From a virus, in IMG/VR virus record IMGVR_UViG_3300021409_000094, positions 1 through 26,495 of that record: a stretch of DNA of 26,495 bases, one strand, 5' to 3'. The position numbers and the translations under genes are program-made. The notes below the pieces were generated by a model. The model saw only the letters and a program-made list of their open reading frames with translations. It had not been told where the DNA came from and made no database searches. Shown here one piece after another: positions 6,883 through 13,473 of this stretch (position 1 is its first letter; every line of letters begins with the position of its first letter).

Positions 6883-6911
6883 AGATAATGGGCAATTTCC
6901 CATCACGTCAA
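6883..6911 (-). promoter_or_regulatory. Leftward early promoter (pL-like)
   Basis: On the minus strand a TTGACG -35 (6911-6906) lies between two operator copies. With a 17-base spacer the -10 is TTATCT (6888-6883), poor against the E. coli consensus but acceptable for alphaproteobacteria, where the -35 dominates. The inner operator (6888-6903) covers the spacer and -10 edge, so repressor binding would block RNA polymerase. The module is a near copy of the rightward promoter. Confidence 0.55.
6888..6903. promoter_or_regulatory. Repressor operator OL1
   Basis: Sequence ATGGGCAATTTCCCAT, a 16-bp palindrome-like site (ATGGG...CCCAT) matching the shared pattern NTGGGWWWTTGCCCAT when read on the minus strand. 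It overlaps the leftward promoter spacer. Binding by the S24 repressor encoded next door is inferred. Confidence 0.7.
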
Positions 6912-6926
6912 TGGGCAATAACCCAT
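6911..6926. promoter_or_regulatory. Repressor operator OL2
   Basis: Sequence ATGGGCAATAACCCAT, whose reverse complement ATGGGTTATTGCCCAT differs by one base from the site at 7680-7695. It lies immediately upstream of the leftward -35, 23 bases from the inner operator start to start. Confidence 0.7.
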
Positions 6927-6978
6927 TTTGTAAGCGGGCGCTGTTGGCGCGGAGAAAGTGATTCGCTGCGCCGTACAG

Positions 6979-7644
6979 TTATTCGCGTGTCACGGCAAAA
7001 ATGACGCGCCCGATTATGGTAACGACGTCCTCTGTGCCCGTGCCGTCTTCAACCGATATCGGCGCTTGGTATCGGGGATCGTCAGATTCTGGCATTAACC
7101 AGAGCTTACCTTCAGGATCTGCGTAAAGAAGCTTGACGGTATGCTCGCACTCACCGCTGAGCTTGCGTCGCTCAATGACGTAGCGTTTGCCGGGAATAGG
7201 ATCTTCGCGTGCTTCGATGACGCTGTTGAACACGACGACTGTCGAGTCCGAATAGCGGCGGTTCATGGAAGGTCCGCGCGTTTCGGCAGCATATAAGCGC
7301 AGCCCCCGAAACTCTGGAAGATCAGGCACATACACTGAGTAACGCTCTCCGTCTTCCCATTCCCATGTCTCGGCGAAGTGACCTGCCTGGACAAAGGCAA
7401 CAACCTCGACCCGACGCACGCCAGGTTCGGTGCGAGCTTCCGCCTCCTCGCCAACGAGTACCGCGACAGGTTGCCGTACCGCGCGCGCGATCGCAAGGAA
7501 GTTTTCGATAGAAGGGATACGGTCGCGCTCGATTAGGTCGCGCACGAAAGTCTCACCCTTGCCTGCTGCAAGAGAGACCTCTTTCATCGTTAAGCCACTG
7601 TCTTTAATCGCCTTTATTAGGCGGGTACGCCATATCTCGCTCAT
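6979..7644 (-). CDS. cI: CI/LexA-type phage repressor (XRE HTH + S24 peptidase)
   Basis: A 221-residue prophage repressor. Residues about 5-55 form an XRE helix-turn-helix (SGLTMKEVSLAAGKGETFVR). The C-terminal half is an S24 self-cleaving domain with the Ala87-Gly88 cleavage site in FVQAGHF, nucleophile Ser126 in RGPSM and general base Lys171 in HTVKLLY. All three elements of RecA-stimulated autocleavage are present, so the prophage is probably SOS-inducible. The gene lies between two operator clusters as in lambda. Operator 7646-7661 sits just before its start codon, which predicts autorepression. There is no good ribosome site upstream, so initiation may be weak or leaderless. Confident family call. 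Confidence 0.95.
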   Translation of the reverse strand: MSEIWRTRLIKAIKDSGLTMKEVSLAAGKGETFVRDLIERDRIPSIENFLAIARAVRQPVAVLVGEEAEARTEPGVRRVEVVAFVQAGHFAETWEWEDGERYSVYVPDLPEFRGLRLYAAETRGPSMNRRYSDSTVVVFNSVIEAREDPIPGKRYVIERRKLSGECEHTVKLLYADPEGKLWLMPESDDPRYQAPISVEDGTGTEDVVTIIGRVIFAVTRE

Positions 7645-7645
7645 G

Positions 7646-7661
7646 CTGGGATATTGCCCAT
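7646..7661. promoter_or_regulatory. Repressor operator OR3-like
   Basis: Sequence CTGGGATATTGCCCAT, 16 bp, fitting the shared pattern with one changed outer base. It abuts the repressor start codon at 7644 and would block repressor transcription or translation start, an autoregulatory position like lambda OR3. Confidence 0.65.
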
Positions 7662-7679
7662 AACGCTTTCAAAAATCAC

Positions 7680-7695
7680 GTGGGTTATTGCCCAT
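7680..7695. promoter_or_regulatory. Repressor operator OR2-like
   Basis: Sequence GTGGGTTATTGCCCAT, 16 bp. Its last base is the first T of the rightward -35 (TTGACA). It differs by one base from the reverse complement of the site at 6911-6926. Confidence 0.7.
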
Positions 7696-7723
7696 TGACA
7701 AATGGGTTTTTGCCCATCACTTT
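7695..7723 (+). promoter_or_regulatory. Rightward early promoter (pR-like)
   Basis: A perfect -35, TTGACA (7695-7700), lies between two operators. The -10 is poor: 17 bases downstream is CACTTT (7718-7723). Transcription would start near 7728-7731, right at the Cro-like ATG. The operator at 7702-7717 fills the spacer. The layout copies the leftward promoter on the other side of the repressor gene. Confidence 0.6.
7702..7717. promoter_or_regulatory. Repressor operator OR1-like
   Basis: Sequence ATGGGTTTTTGCCCAT, 16 bp with intact ATGGG/CCCAT ends, inside the spacer of the rightward promoter and 22 bases from the previous site start to start. Confidence 0.7.
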
Positions 7724-7730
7724 GCGGATC

Positions 7731-7931
7731 ATGATCACGCATCAGTCCATAATCGACAGCATCGAGCGCCACTGCCAGACGCACCGCATCGCGGAGTCCA
7801 CGTTTGGCAAGCGCGTCGTGAACGATGGGAAACTGCTCTCGCGTCTGCGTAGTGGCAAATCCATCAGCATCGAGACATACAACCGGATTGTCGTTGAGAT
7901 CGAATCTCACCAGACAGAGGCCGCCGAATGA
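7731..7931 (+). CDS. Cro-like HTH repressor
   Basis: A 66-residue protein, divergent from the CI-type repressor and first in the rightward operon. Residues about 19-50 (AESTFGKRVVNDGKLLSRLR, then SGKSISIETYNRI) read as a compact helix-turn-helix of the Cro/CI superfamily. This position and size fit a Cro antagonist that binds the same operators. The ATG at 7731 is the only ATG of the domain. It lacks a good ribosome site and coincides with the predicted transcript start, so translation may be leaderless. The HTH call is fairly sure and the Cro role is inferred from position. Confidence 0.8.
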   Translation: MITHQSIIDSIERHCQTHRIAESTFGKRVVNDGKLLSRLRSGKSISIETYNRIVVEIESHQTEAAE

Positions 7932-8107
7932 CGCGGCCCCTCCATGTTCCCCCCGGTGGCCGGTGTTCCTCCCCGCCCGCCACCAAACACCGCGCGGCGC
8001 AGGTATTGCGTTCACGCCGCGCGGCACCTCGGCCGGAGCAGACCCTGTCTGGCGGACCGTTCCGGCCGATTTCTTTTCTTGAGCTTCGTGCATGCGGTCC
8101 CCCGTGA
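7928..8107 (+). CDS. Possible 59-aa basic small protein
   Basis: A 59-codon frame starting with an ATGA overlap on the Cro-like gene and ending in TGA at 8105-8107. The product is proline- and arginine-rich (MTRPLHVPPGGRCSSPP near the start, RSRRAAPRPEQ in the middle), with no known domain. Support comes only from the start-stop overlap, which is the rule in this operon, and from the absence of any other gene in 7932-8203. It could equally be an untranslated spacer. Confidence 0.4.
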   Translation: MTRPLHVPPGGRCSSPPATKHRAAQVLRSRRAAPRPEQTLSGGPFRPISFLELRACGPP

Positions 8108-8139
8108 TCTGATGCGCTGAACTTCTCACTTTCGAATGC

Positions 8140-8184
8140 TTCCCACGATGGGAAACGCGCGGGACTTTTCCCGGCGCGGGAAAA
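8140..8184. promoter_or_regulatory. Palindrome cluster upstream of the CII-like gene
   Basis: Inverted repeats lie just before the CII-like gene: TTCCCACGATGGGAA (8140-8154), GGGACTTTTCCC (8161-8172) and TTTTCCCGGCGCGGGAAAA (8166-8184, 7-base perfect arms). All share the half-site TTCCC/GGGAA, which differs from the CI operators. They end 19 bases before the gene start. Likely operators for a second regulator, or an mRNA hairpin controlling the operon. There is no U-tract, so a terminator is not supported. Confidence 0.45.
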
Positions 8185-8203
8185 ATGTGTCTGGAGAAAC
8201 CCC

Positions 8204-8710
8204 ATGCAGGATACTTTGACGAACGCCTGGTTCCATCAGCTGAAAGCCGCCAACCGTCTGCTGATCAAGAAGAACGGCGGCATCGAAGCTGCAGCGGAAA
8301 CCTGCTCGCTTTCTAAAAGTCAGGTCGGCCGGTGCAATGCAGATTCCGACACTGAGTTGCTGCCGATCCCGGCCGTGCTGCGGCTTGAAGCCGAATGCGG
8401 CGACCCTTGCGTCACGCGGGTTATGGCCGGTCTGCATGGTTGCAAACTCACGGACCCGGAAGAGAAGAACCGCGACGGCACGTGCCTGGTGCGCGGCTCC
8501 CTCGCGATCGGCGCTGCGGCGAATGAATACCAGCGTAATGCTTCCATCGCCTATTCCGACCTTCAGGTCAGTCCAGCCGAAGCAAGGCAGGGCATGCGCG
8601 ATCTGGAGAAAGTCGTCGAGGAAGCGACCGAACAGATGCGGCGCTACGCCGGGATCGTCGCCAAGGGCGGCGATGCTTCGCCGGCTCTGAAGATCGTCGG
8701 CGGGGAATGA
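8204..8710 (+). CDS. CII-like phage transcriptional regulator
   Basis: A 168-residue protein whose first 90 residues match the pattern of the phage regulatory CII family. It has an HTH at about 24-46 (GGIEAAAETCSLSKSQVGRC), then PIPAVLRLEAECGDPCVTRV and a short MAGLHGCKL end. The second half (VSPAEARQGMRDLEKVVEEA, then TEQMRRY) is a charged coiled coil probably used for oligomerisation. The ATG follows GGAG by seven bases. It opens the chained rightward operon after a palindrome-rich spacer and may control lysogenic or early transcription. The family likeness is good and its targets are unknown. Confidence 0.75.
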   Translation: MQDTLTNAWFHQLKAANRLLIKKNGGIEAAAETCSLSKSQVGRCNADSDTELLPIPAVLRLEAECGDPCVTRVMAGLHGCKLTDPEEKNRDGTCLVRGSLAIGAAANEYQRNASIAYSDLQVSPAEARQGMRDLEKVVEEATEQMRRYAGIVAKGGDASPALKIVGGE

Positions 8711-8714
8711 TCCC

Positions 8715-9044
8715 ATGGCGCGCACCGCGTTCAAGCTTGTCGGAGTGATGATCAACGTGCCTGAGAAGGCAAAGACGACGCTCGACCGGCAAGCGGCGGA
8801 ACGGGGTGTTGCCTCGTCGATCTGGGCTGGACAGGTTTTCGACCTCGGCTTTGCGGCGGTCTGCGCGCGCGAGAAAGGGATGCCGATCACTGACGCGGAT
8901 CTCGACGCGATCGTCGGCGCCACGCTGCTGCTGTGGGCGCGTGGCGAATGGGATAGCGCATCGATAGCCAAGGGGCTCGGCGTGCCGGAGGCGACTGTTT
9001 CGCGGATTCTCGATGGCTGGCGTAGCTATCGGAGGGCGTCATGA
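8715..9044 (+). CDS. HTH-containing hypothetical protein
   Basis: A 109-residue protein. The N-terminal half (GVMINVPEKAKTTLDRQAAE, then RGVASSIWAGQVF) resembles a ribbon-helix-helix-like dimerisation segment. The C terminus has a clear helix-turn-helix, DSASIAKGLGVPEATVSRIL followed by DGWRSY. It starts four bases after the CII-like gene and overlaps the methyltransferase gene by an ATGA. Probably a DNA-binding regulator or replication helper. Not assigned to a named family. Confidence 0.72.
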   Translation: MARTAFKLVGVMINVPEKAKTTLDRQAAERGVASSIWAGQVFDLGFAAVCAREKGMPITDADLDAIVGATLLLWARGEWDSASIAKGLGVPEATVSRILDGWRSYRRAS

Positions 9045-10495
9045 ACGCCATCGTCATTCGCGACGCCTCGGAGCTAGTAACGTCGATCGAGACGGCGCGC
9101 GCGCTGCTGGATGCAGGCGATGTCGAGCGCGCACTCAAGCTCTCTTCGGTGGCCTATGACCAAGCCAAGGCTGTTGCCGGTTCCGCGGAACGCGTGAAGA
9201 CCTCGCGCGACCTGGTCGACAAGGCGCGGCGCATGCAGGCGGAAGCGCTGAAGATCGAAAGCCTCTGCTATGTCGCGATGGCGGACGCGGTCGACGACGC
9301 GCAGGCGAAGGGGCAAATCGCCCGACCGGGTCGGCCATCAAATATTCCCGGCGAGAATGTTTTCACTCTCCAGGACGTCGGGCTCGATGCCAAGCATCTG
9401 CATGAGGCCCGAAAACTACGCGACCATGTGCGCGACGAGCCTAACTTCGTGGAGCGCGTCATCGAGGTCCGGATGTCGGAAGGGCTGGAGCCAAGCCGCG
9501 CGGCGCTGAAGAAGGCGGCGCGGCACGCGACCGGCACCAAGACGGCAACCAAGGAAGATCGCGGCCACGATCTCTACGAGACGCCGATCGAGGCGATGCG
9601 GGCGCTGCTGGCGCTAGAAAGCTTCAGCCTGAACGTGGTGGAACCTAGCGTCGGCAAGGGTGCGATCCTGCGTCCGCTGGAAGATGCGGGCTACGAGGTC
9701 ACGATATCAGATCTTGTCGATCGCGAAATCACGACCCGACATGGCGAGTGCCAAGGTGTTGGCGATTTCCTTACATCGATCGCAGCCGAAGGCGGTTGCG
9801 ACATCGTCACCAACCCGCCCTATGGGGTGGCTAACGCCTATGTCGCGCATGCTCTTCGCGCTCACAAGCCGCGCAAGATGGCGATGCTGCTGAACCTCAA
9901 TTTTCTCTGCGGCTTCGACAATGCCGACAGGTGCTTTGTGATGGACGAATGCCCGCCCTCGCGGGTTTACGTCTTCACCCGGCGATTGCCGATGATGCAC
10001 CGCGACGGATGGGAGGGCGACAAGGCTAGCAGCCAGATGAACACGGCCTGGTTCATCTGGGAGCGGAACGACGACGGCAGTTATGGTGTCGGTCATCCGC
10101 AGCTGATCCGCGTGGACTGGAAAGCCTACGAGACGGCTGCCCCACTGATGCCGGGTGCCGGTGGGTTCGTTTCCCCGCTGCGCTTCGATGCGCCGGACGA
10201 CGAGTTTACCCGCATCACGCCACGCAAGACGCTGGAAGAGCGCTGCGACGAAGAGACGGCGCGCGCTCTGGTGTGGATGGCAGAGAACCCCGGCTTTGAC
10301 GCGGCACGGCTGCGGCGCGGCATTGGCGTTCGGCCATCGGTTGCCGATGCGCTGATTGCGGATCTCGCGGCCAGGGACCTGATCTGGGCTGGCCACGGTG
10401 ACGACGGGTGGCAGATCTCTCCAGCCGGAATGACTGGGCTCAACGCCACGGCTGCGGTTCTGCTCGGCGCGACACTCGACGAGGTGGCGGCATGA
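9041..10495 (+). CDS. SAM-dependent DNA methyltransferase fused to helical N-terminal domain
   Basis: A 484-residue protein. Residues about 1-165 are helical and charged, of unknown role, faintly like ParB-associated regions. The methyltransferase follows: DLYETPIEAMRALL (177-190), SAM-binding motif I EPSVGKGAIL (201-210) with an acidic SDLVD in the next strand, and the catalytic motif NPPY (258-261), which is typical of amino-methylating (N6-adenine or N4-cytosine) DNA methyltransferases. The C-terminal 80 residues (ETARALVWMAENPGFDAARL, then RRGIGVRPSVADALIADL) look like a winged helix. No restriction partner is encoded nearby, so it is probably an orphan enzyme for anti-restriction or replication/transcription control. 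Gene overlaps on both sides place it in the rightward operon. Confidence 0.85.
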   Translation: MNAIVIRDASELVTSIETARALLDAGDVERALKLSSVAYDQAKAVAGSAERVKTSRDLVDKARRMQAEALKIESLCYVAMADAVDDAQAKGQIARPGRPSNIPGENVFTLQDVGLDAKHLHEARKLRDHVRDEPNFVERVIEVRMSEGLEPSRAALKKAARHATGTKTATKEDRGHDLYETPIEAMRALLALESFSLNVVEPSVGKGAILRPLEDAGYEVTISDLVDREITTRHGECQGVGDFLTSIAAEGGCDIVTNPPYGVANAYVAHALRAHKPRKMAMLLNLNFLCGFDNADRCFVMDECPPSRVYVFTRRLPMMHRDGWEGDKASSQMNTAWFIWERNDDGSYGVGHPQLIRVDWKAYETAAPLMPGAGGFVSPLRFDAPDDEFTRITPRKTLEERCDEETARALVWMAENPGFDAARLRRGIGVRPSVADALIADLAARDLIWAGHGDDGWQISPAGMTGLNATAAVLLGATLDEVAA

Positions 10496-10809
10496 ACCCT
10501 GACTTTTCACCCGCCATGCTGCGCGGCTTCGTGAACGCGCGGATCCAGATGGCAGGCTTTCGCGCGGCGTTTCCGGACGAACGCAAGAGCGCCCGCCGCA
10601 AGGCACTGAGCTTCGACGAGGCCTGCGCCGCTGAGCGGGCTCACCTCATTCGCCGTGCGGACATCACGCCGGAGCAGCTGGAGCTGGTTCTGTCCGGTCG
10701 CCGCATTTCGCCGGCGCCGCGCGAGCGGCTGTGGAAGGCACTGGATGCGGACCCCGGCCGGTTCGGCATCCGCCTCGTCGGCATGACAGAACAGGAGATT
10801 GTTCGATGA
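10492..10809 (+). CDS. Hypothetical HTH-like early protein
   Basis: A 105-residue protein starting with an ATGA overlap on the methyltransferase gene and ending in another ATGA overlap. The middle (RRADITPEQLELVLSGRRIS followed by PAPRERLWKALDADPGRFGI) resembles an XRE-type or DNA-binding helical bundle. The N terminus (RIQMAGFRAAFPDERKSARR) is strongly basic. Probably a DNA-associated accessory protein of the replication region. Not recognised. Confidence 0.7.
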   Translation: MNPDFSPAMLRGFVNARIQMAGFRAAFPDERKSARRKALSFDEACAAERAHLIRRADITPEQLELVLSGRRISPAPRERLWKALDADPGRFGIRLVGMTEQEIVR

Positions 10810-11090
10810 TCCCCGAAATCGATCGCGACCGTTTGGCAATGGACACACGCGACTGGCTGAAGTCGACAGGCCTTTCGACGCGCAACGCCTCATCTGCGCA
10901 TGAAGGACTGAACCCGGCGATGATCTCGCGCGCCTGCAGCTGTCAGGTTTTGTCGGCAGCAAGCCACCTCGCGCTGTGCACGGCGATGGGTGTCGATCCT
11001 TCCGACTATCTCGTCTTCCATGATCGAGGCCAGAGAAAACAGGCTGTTACAGCATCTGCGCAACGTGAAACACCGAGGGCGGTCCCGTGA
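10806..11090 (+). CDS. Hypothetical HTH-like early protein
   Basis: A 94-residue protein. Residues about 14-66 (DWLKSTGLSTRNASSAHEGL, NPAMISRACSCQVLSAASHL, then GVDPSDYL) follow the plan of an XRE-like helix-turn-helix without the strongest consensus residues. The tail is basic and probably disordered. It is chained by ATGA overlap to the gene before and by a GTGA overlap to the gene after. Together with the preceding gene it may form a pair of small DNA-binding factors. Function not recognised. Confidence 0.7.
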   Translation: MIPEIDRDRLAMDTRDWLKSTGLSTRNASSAHEGLNPAMISRACSCQVLSAASHLALCTAMGVDPSDYLVFHDRGQRKQAVTASAQRETPRAVP

Positions 11091-11374
11091 ACCCCATCCT
11101 CGATATTCTGGCGGAACTGCAAAACGACCGGGCGCGGGCGGTGTGGCTTTCGACCATTCCGCTCGGCGTCATCCAGCGCGACCATGCCGACATTGCGGCT
11201 GTCCTCGGAGCTGCCGGTTTCTCCGGCGGGCTGGCCTATCTCGCGGCACTCGTCGCTCACGTCAATTCAGTGCGGCTGGAGGACGGGTCGATCCCGATCG
11301 AAACGCGCCAGATCACGGATCATGCCCGCAAACTGATGTGGGGCGCTGTCAAGCAGGGGGAAATGGTGGAATGA
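11087..11374 (+). CDS. Hypothetical early protein (GTG start)
   Basis: A 95-residue protein with a GTG start that overlaps the previous stop (GTGA at 11087-11090). It is predicted to be helical throughout (GVIQRDHADIAAVLGAAGFS, then GGLAYLAALVAHVNSV), with moderately hydrophobic but not clearly transmembrane stretches. The end overlaps the replication gene by an ATGA. Its place directly before the replication protein suggests an accessory role there. No motif supports a specific function. Confidence 0.7.
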   Translation: MNPILDILAELQNDRARAVWLSTIPLGVIQRDHADIAAVLGAAGFSGGLAYLAALVAHVNSVRLEDGSIPIETRQITDHARKLMWGAVKQGEMVE

Positions 11375-12624
11375 CATCTGAACCCCGTCTCTCGATCATA
11401 CCGGGATGGATCGTCACGGACCCGCGCTTGAAGGGTAAGGATCTGCAGGTGATCTGCATGCTGGGGCGGAACGCCAACACCCGCCACGGATGGTGCCGGC
11501 GCAGCCAGGTGAAGCTTGCGGAGGCGCTTTCATGCTCGCGCTCGACAGTCCAGGCGGCGATTGACCGTCTCGTGGAAATTGGTGCGCTGGAGCGCCGCAA
11601 GGTGGAAAGTGCGAGTGGTCGCGACAGCGCTCATTGGTATCGCGTCGTCTACGATTCTGCCGTCGATAGCTCTGCATTTGATGCATGGGACGCTGACGAC
11701 AAAGAGGAATTTGATCCTAATTCCTCCGCTGTAGCTGGTGCACCCCCTGCCGGTATACCGGCACCCCCTGCCGGTCCAGAGTCGGCACCCCCTGCCGGTT
11801 CTGGACCGGCACCTATTAACGCCTCTACCTTAACGCCTCCTGCTAAACGAGAAGAGAGAGAGCGCGCGAGCGAAGACGATGAAGGGGAAGAAAATCCCAA
11901 AGCGCTGGAACGGCGTTTTCGGAAATGGTGGTCATCGTGGCCGACGTACGCGATCGACGCTGAAATGCCGACACGGCGCGCTTGGCAGGATCTGGCGCCG
12001 GAGCAGCGCAAGGCCTGCGAGGAACGGACCCCAGACTATCTCGCTGCGGCCAAGGCCAGCGGTCGCAAGTTCTCGAAGGCTGCGGCCACCTACCTCTCGG
12101 AGCGGGCCTGGGAGCGTCTTGACGACAAGGTCGTGACTAAGGGCCCAAACGTTTCCGAGACCTACACCGCGTACTCACGACCGTGGATGGTCTCATGTCT
12201 AGCGGTTCTTTCTCGATCGCCCGTTCCGCTCATACTCGACAAAATTGAGGATCAGATCGTCGCTTCCAACCCTGAGAAGGAAGATATGATCTGGCGCAAC
12301 AAGCGCATGCAGAGCGGCTGGCCGGAGATCCACAAGCTTTATCAAATCGTCGCAGATCGGAAGCAGATACGTGTGCCGGAGCGTCTCGCCTCCCTGGCTC
12401 CGTATCTGGACAAGGTCGAGGTTGGCGGACCTATTTGGGAAGCTTGGAAGCGACTGTTCCATGAGCGCTCATGGCTATTCATTCCGGAGCCTAAACAACT
12501 CCAGTTCGTGCAGTTCCCTGCCTTGCCGGAGGGCATCGAAGATCCTGATGAGGCAGTTGCTGCTGCCCTTCGCGAGTTCCAGAAGAAGCTGATCGAGGTA
12601 CGGGACCATGACCATGCAGCATAA
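11371..12624 (+). CDS. Winged-helix phage replication protein (lambda O / DnaD-like role)
   Basis: A 417-residue protein. Residues about 1-95 form a winged-helix domain: GKDLQVICMLGRNANTRHGW, then LAEALSCSRSTVQAAIDRLV and a basic wing LERRKVESASGR. Residues about 123-150 are a Pro/Ala/Gly linker containing three PPAG repeats, followed by a charged KREERERASEDDEGEE patch. The C-terminal region (RRFRKWWSSWPTYAIDAEMP, and later LASLAPYLDKVEVGGPIWEA) is of unknown fold. This layout, an N-terminal HTH and a flexible linker, is typical of phage replication initiators. The linker DNA holds three exact 15-base repeats, as in lambda O. The start is by ATGA overlap. The longer in-frame extension to 10990 is a shadow of upstream genes. 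Confidence 0.75.
   Translation: MTSEPRLSIIPGWIVTDPRLKGKDLQVICMLGRNANTRHGWCRRSQVKLAEALSCSRSTVQAAIDRLVEIGALERRKVESASGRDSAHWYRVVYDSAVDSSAFDAWDADDKEEFDPNSSAVAGAPPAGIPAPPAGPESAPPAGSGPAPINASTLTPPAKREERERASEDDEGEENPKALERRFRKWWSSWPTYAIDAEMPTRRAWQDLAPEQRKACEERTPDYLAAAKASGRKFSKAAATYLSERAWERLDDKVVTKGPNVSETYTAYSRPWMVSCLAVLSRSPVPLILDKIEDQIVASNPEKEDMIWRNKRMQSGWPEIHKLYQIVADRKQIRVPERLASLAPYLDKVEVGGPIWEAWKRLFHERSWLFIPEPKQLQFVQFPALPEGIEDPDEAVAAALREFQKKLIEVRDHDHAA
11740..11799 (+). repeat. Three exact iteron-like repeats, candidate replication origin
   Basis: GCACCCCCTGCCGGT occurs three times, 15 of 15 bases identical, at 11740-11754, 11761-11775 and 11785-11799 (start spacing 21 and 24). Two copies extend to an inverted repeat of the form CGGCA-CCCCC-TGCCG. 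A partial fourth copy in ACCGGCACC follows at 11805-11813. They lie inside the linker of the replication gene, like the lambda O iterons. The origin role is inferred. Confidence 0.6.
11816..11839 (+). repeat. TTAACGCCTC direct repeat next to the iterons
   Basis: The ten bases TTAACGCCTC occur at 11816-11825 and 11830-11839. The 14-base offset is not a multiple of three, so the repeat is in two protein frames and is not explained by a repeated peptide. It lies just after the iterons in a locally less GC-rich stretch, where an unwinding or accessory binding element would be expected. Confidence 0.4.
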
Positions 12625-13303
12625 AATCACGGGCAAGAAGATCAGCTACAAGCCAATGATCGCTTCAGACCTGACGAACTCGGAACGGCGAAGGATCGAC
12701 GACGGGAAGGTTAGAGCCGAACGGGCTCGCAATGCGCATCATAATCTCGTGCGGATGGCTCGAAAAGATGTCGCCGGTTTCGATTCTCGGGCTCGTTGGA
12801 TCGTTGGCACTTGCCGTTCTGGAACTGAGCAGGCGATAGGTGAGGAGCTGAAAGAGCAGAAGATCGAGACCTGGTGCCCGCTTGAGCACTTCAGGACAAG
12901 ACCTCGGAGAGGGCTCAAGCCTGTGGATATCTACAGGCCATTCTTCAGGGGGTACCTCTTTGTGCGGGTTGTTCCGTGCCATGAAGCGTTCGCTGGAGTG
13001 CTCTGCGCATCGCGTTTGAACAGCCTCATGGGGCGTGATGGCGAGCCTTTCCTGATGCCTGCAAGGTTGATGGATGCTTTGATGCTGTCTGTTCAAAAAG
13101 ATGATTTAAAACAGGATGATGAGAAGCCTCTGCCGGTTCACAAAGGCGACAGGATTGTCATCCGTTCGGGTCCATTCGTGGACTTCCAGACGACTGTCAG
13201 GAAGGTGATCGGGGAGCGGTGGAAGCTACAGGCTGAGGTGAACATATTCGGCCGCATGACGCCAATTGAGCTGGACATTGACTCTGTCGCGCTCTCGCCG
13301 TAA
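12608..13303 (+). CDS. Phage NusG-family transcription antiterminator
   Basis: A 231-residue protein with a charged N-terminal extension (1-60), an NGN domain (about 62-145: RWIVGTCRSGTEQAIGEELK, then ETWCPLEHFRTRP and IYRPFFRGYLFVRV) and a C-terminal KOW domain (about 176-230: VHKGDRIVIRSGPFVDFQTT, ending NIFGRMTPIELDI). PFFRGYLFVR is the signature of NusG/RfaH proteins and should contact RNA polymerase. It overlaps the replication gene by 17 bases and is the last gene before the late operon, a position like lambda Q. Base composition seems less GC-rich than its neighbours, by eye. The family call is strong. Late antitermination is inferred from position and the downstream hairpins. Confidence 0.88.
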   Translation: MTMQHKITGKKISYKPMIASDLTNSERRRIDDGKVRAERARNAHHNLVRMARKDVAGFDSRARWIVGTCRSGTEQAIGEELKEQKIETWCPLEHFRTRPRRGLKPVDIYRPFFRGYLFVRVVPCHEAFAGVLCASRLNSLMGRDGEPFLMPARLMDALMLSVQKDDLKQDDEKPLPVHKGDRIVIRSGPFVDFQTTVRKVIGERWKLQAEVNIFGRMTPIELDIDSVALSP

Positions 13304-13315
13304 CGATTCGAACAA

Positions 13316-13342
13316 GCCGATGGTGAGTCTATCTCCATCGGC
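13316..13342 (+). promoter_or_regulatory. Hairpin downstream of the NusG-like gene
   Basis: Perfect arms GCCGATGG (13316-13323) and CCATCGGC (13335-13342) with an 11-base loop, 12 bases after the stop codon. No U-tract follows. It could be a pause or antitermination-loading site. A second, weaker stem (GCCTC/GAGGC, 13414-13429) follows. I see no clear promoter in the 206-base gap. Confidence 0.4.
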
Positions 13343-13473
13343 CTACGGGATGACCGGAGCGTCTGATGCTGCCCTTTCGGGTATTGATGTTCTCCTCTGG
13401 CCCCAGCCTTGAAGCCTCTCCAGTGAGGCACCGATTCAGGGCGAGTGCTACAGCTATGAGATGACGAATGATG

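Noticed and set aside
7641-8129. 162-codon minus-strand frame upstream of the repressor
   Set aside because: It runs through operators, the rightward promoter and the Cro-like gene on the opposite strand; no domain and no ribosome site.
8126-8971. 281-codon minus-strand frame opposite the CII-like and HTH genes
   Set aside because: The plus-strand genes have domains and a chained-overlap organisation; this frame has neither.
10990-11370. Upstream extension of the replication protein frame
   Set aside because: The extension overlaps two chained genes and has shadow composition. The ATGA start at 11371 begins the winged-helix domain.
13316-13342. Hairpin after the NusG-like gene as an intrinsic terminator
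   Set aside because: A good stem but no following U-tract; kept only as a possible regulatory hairpin.
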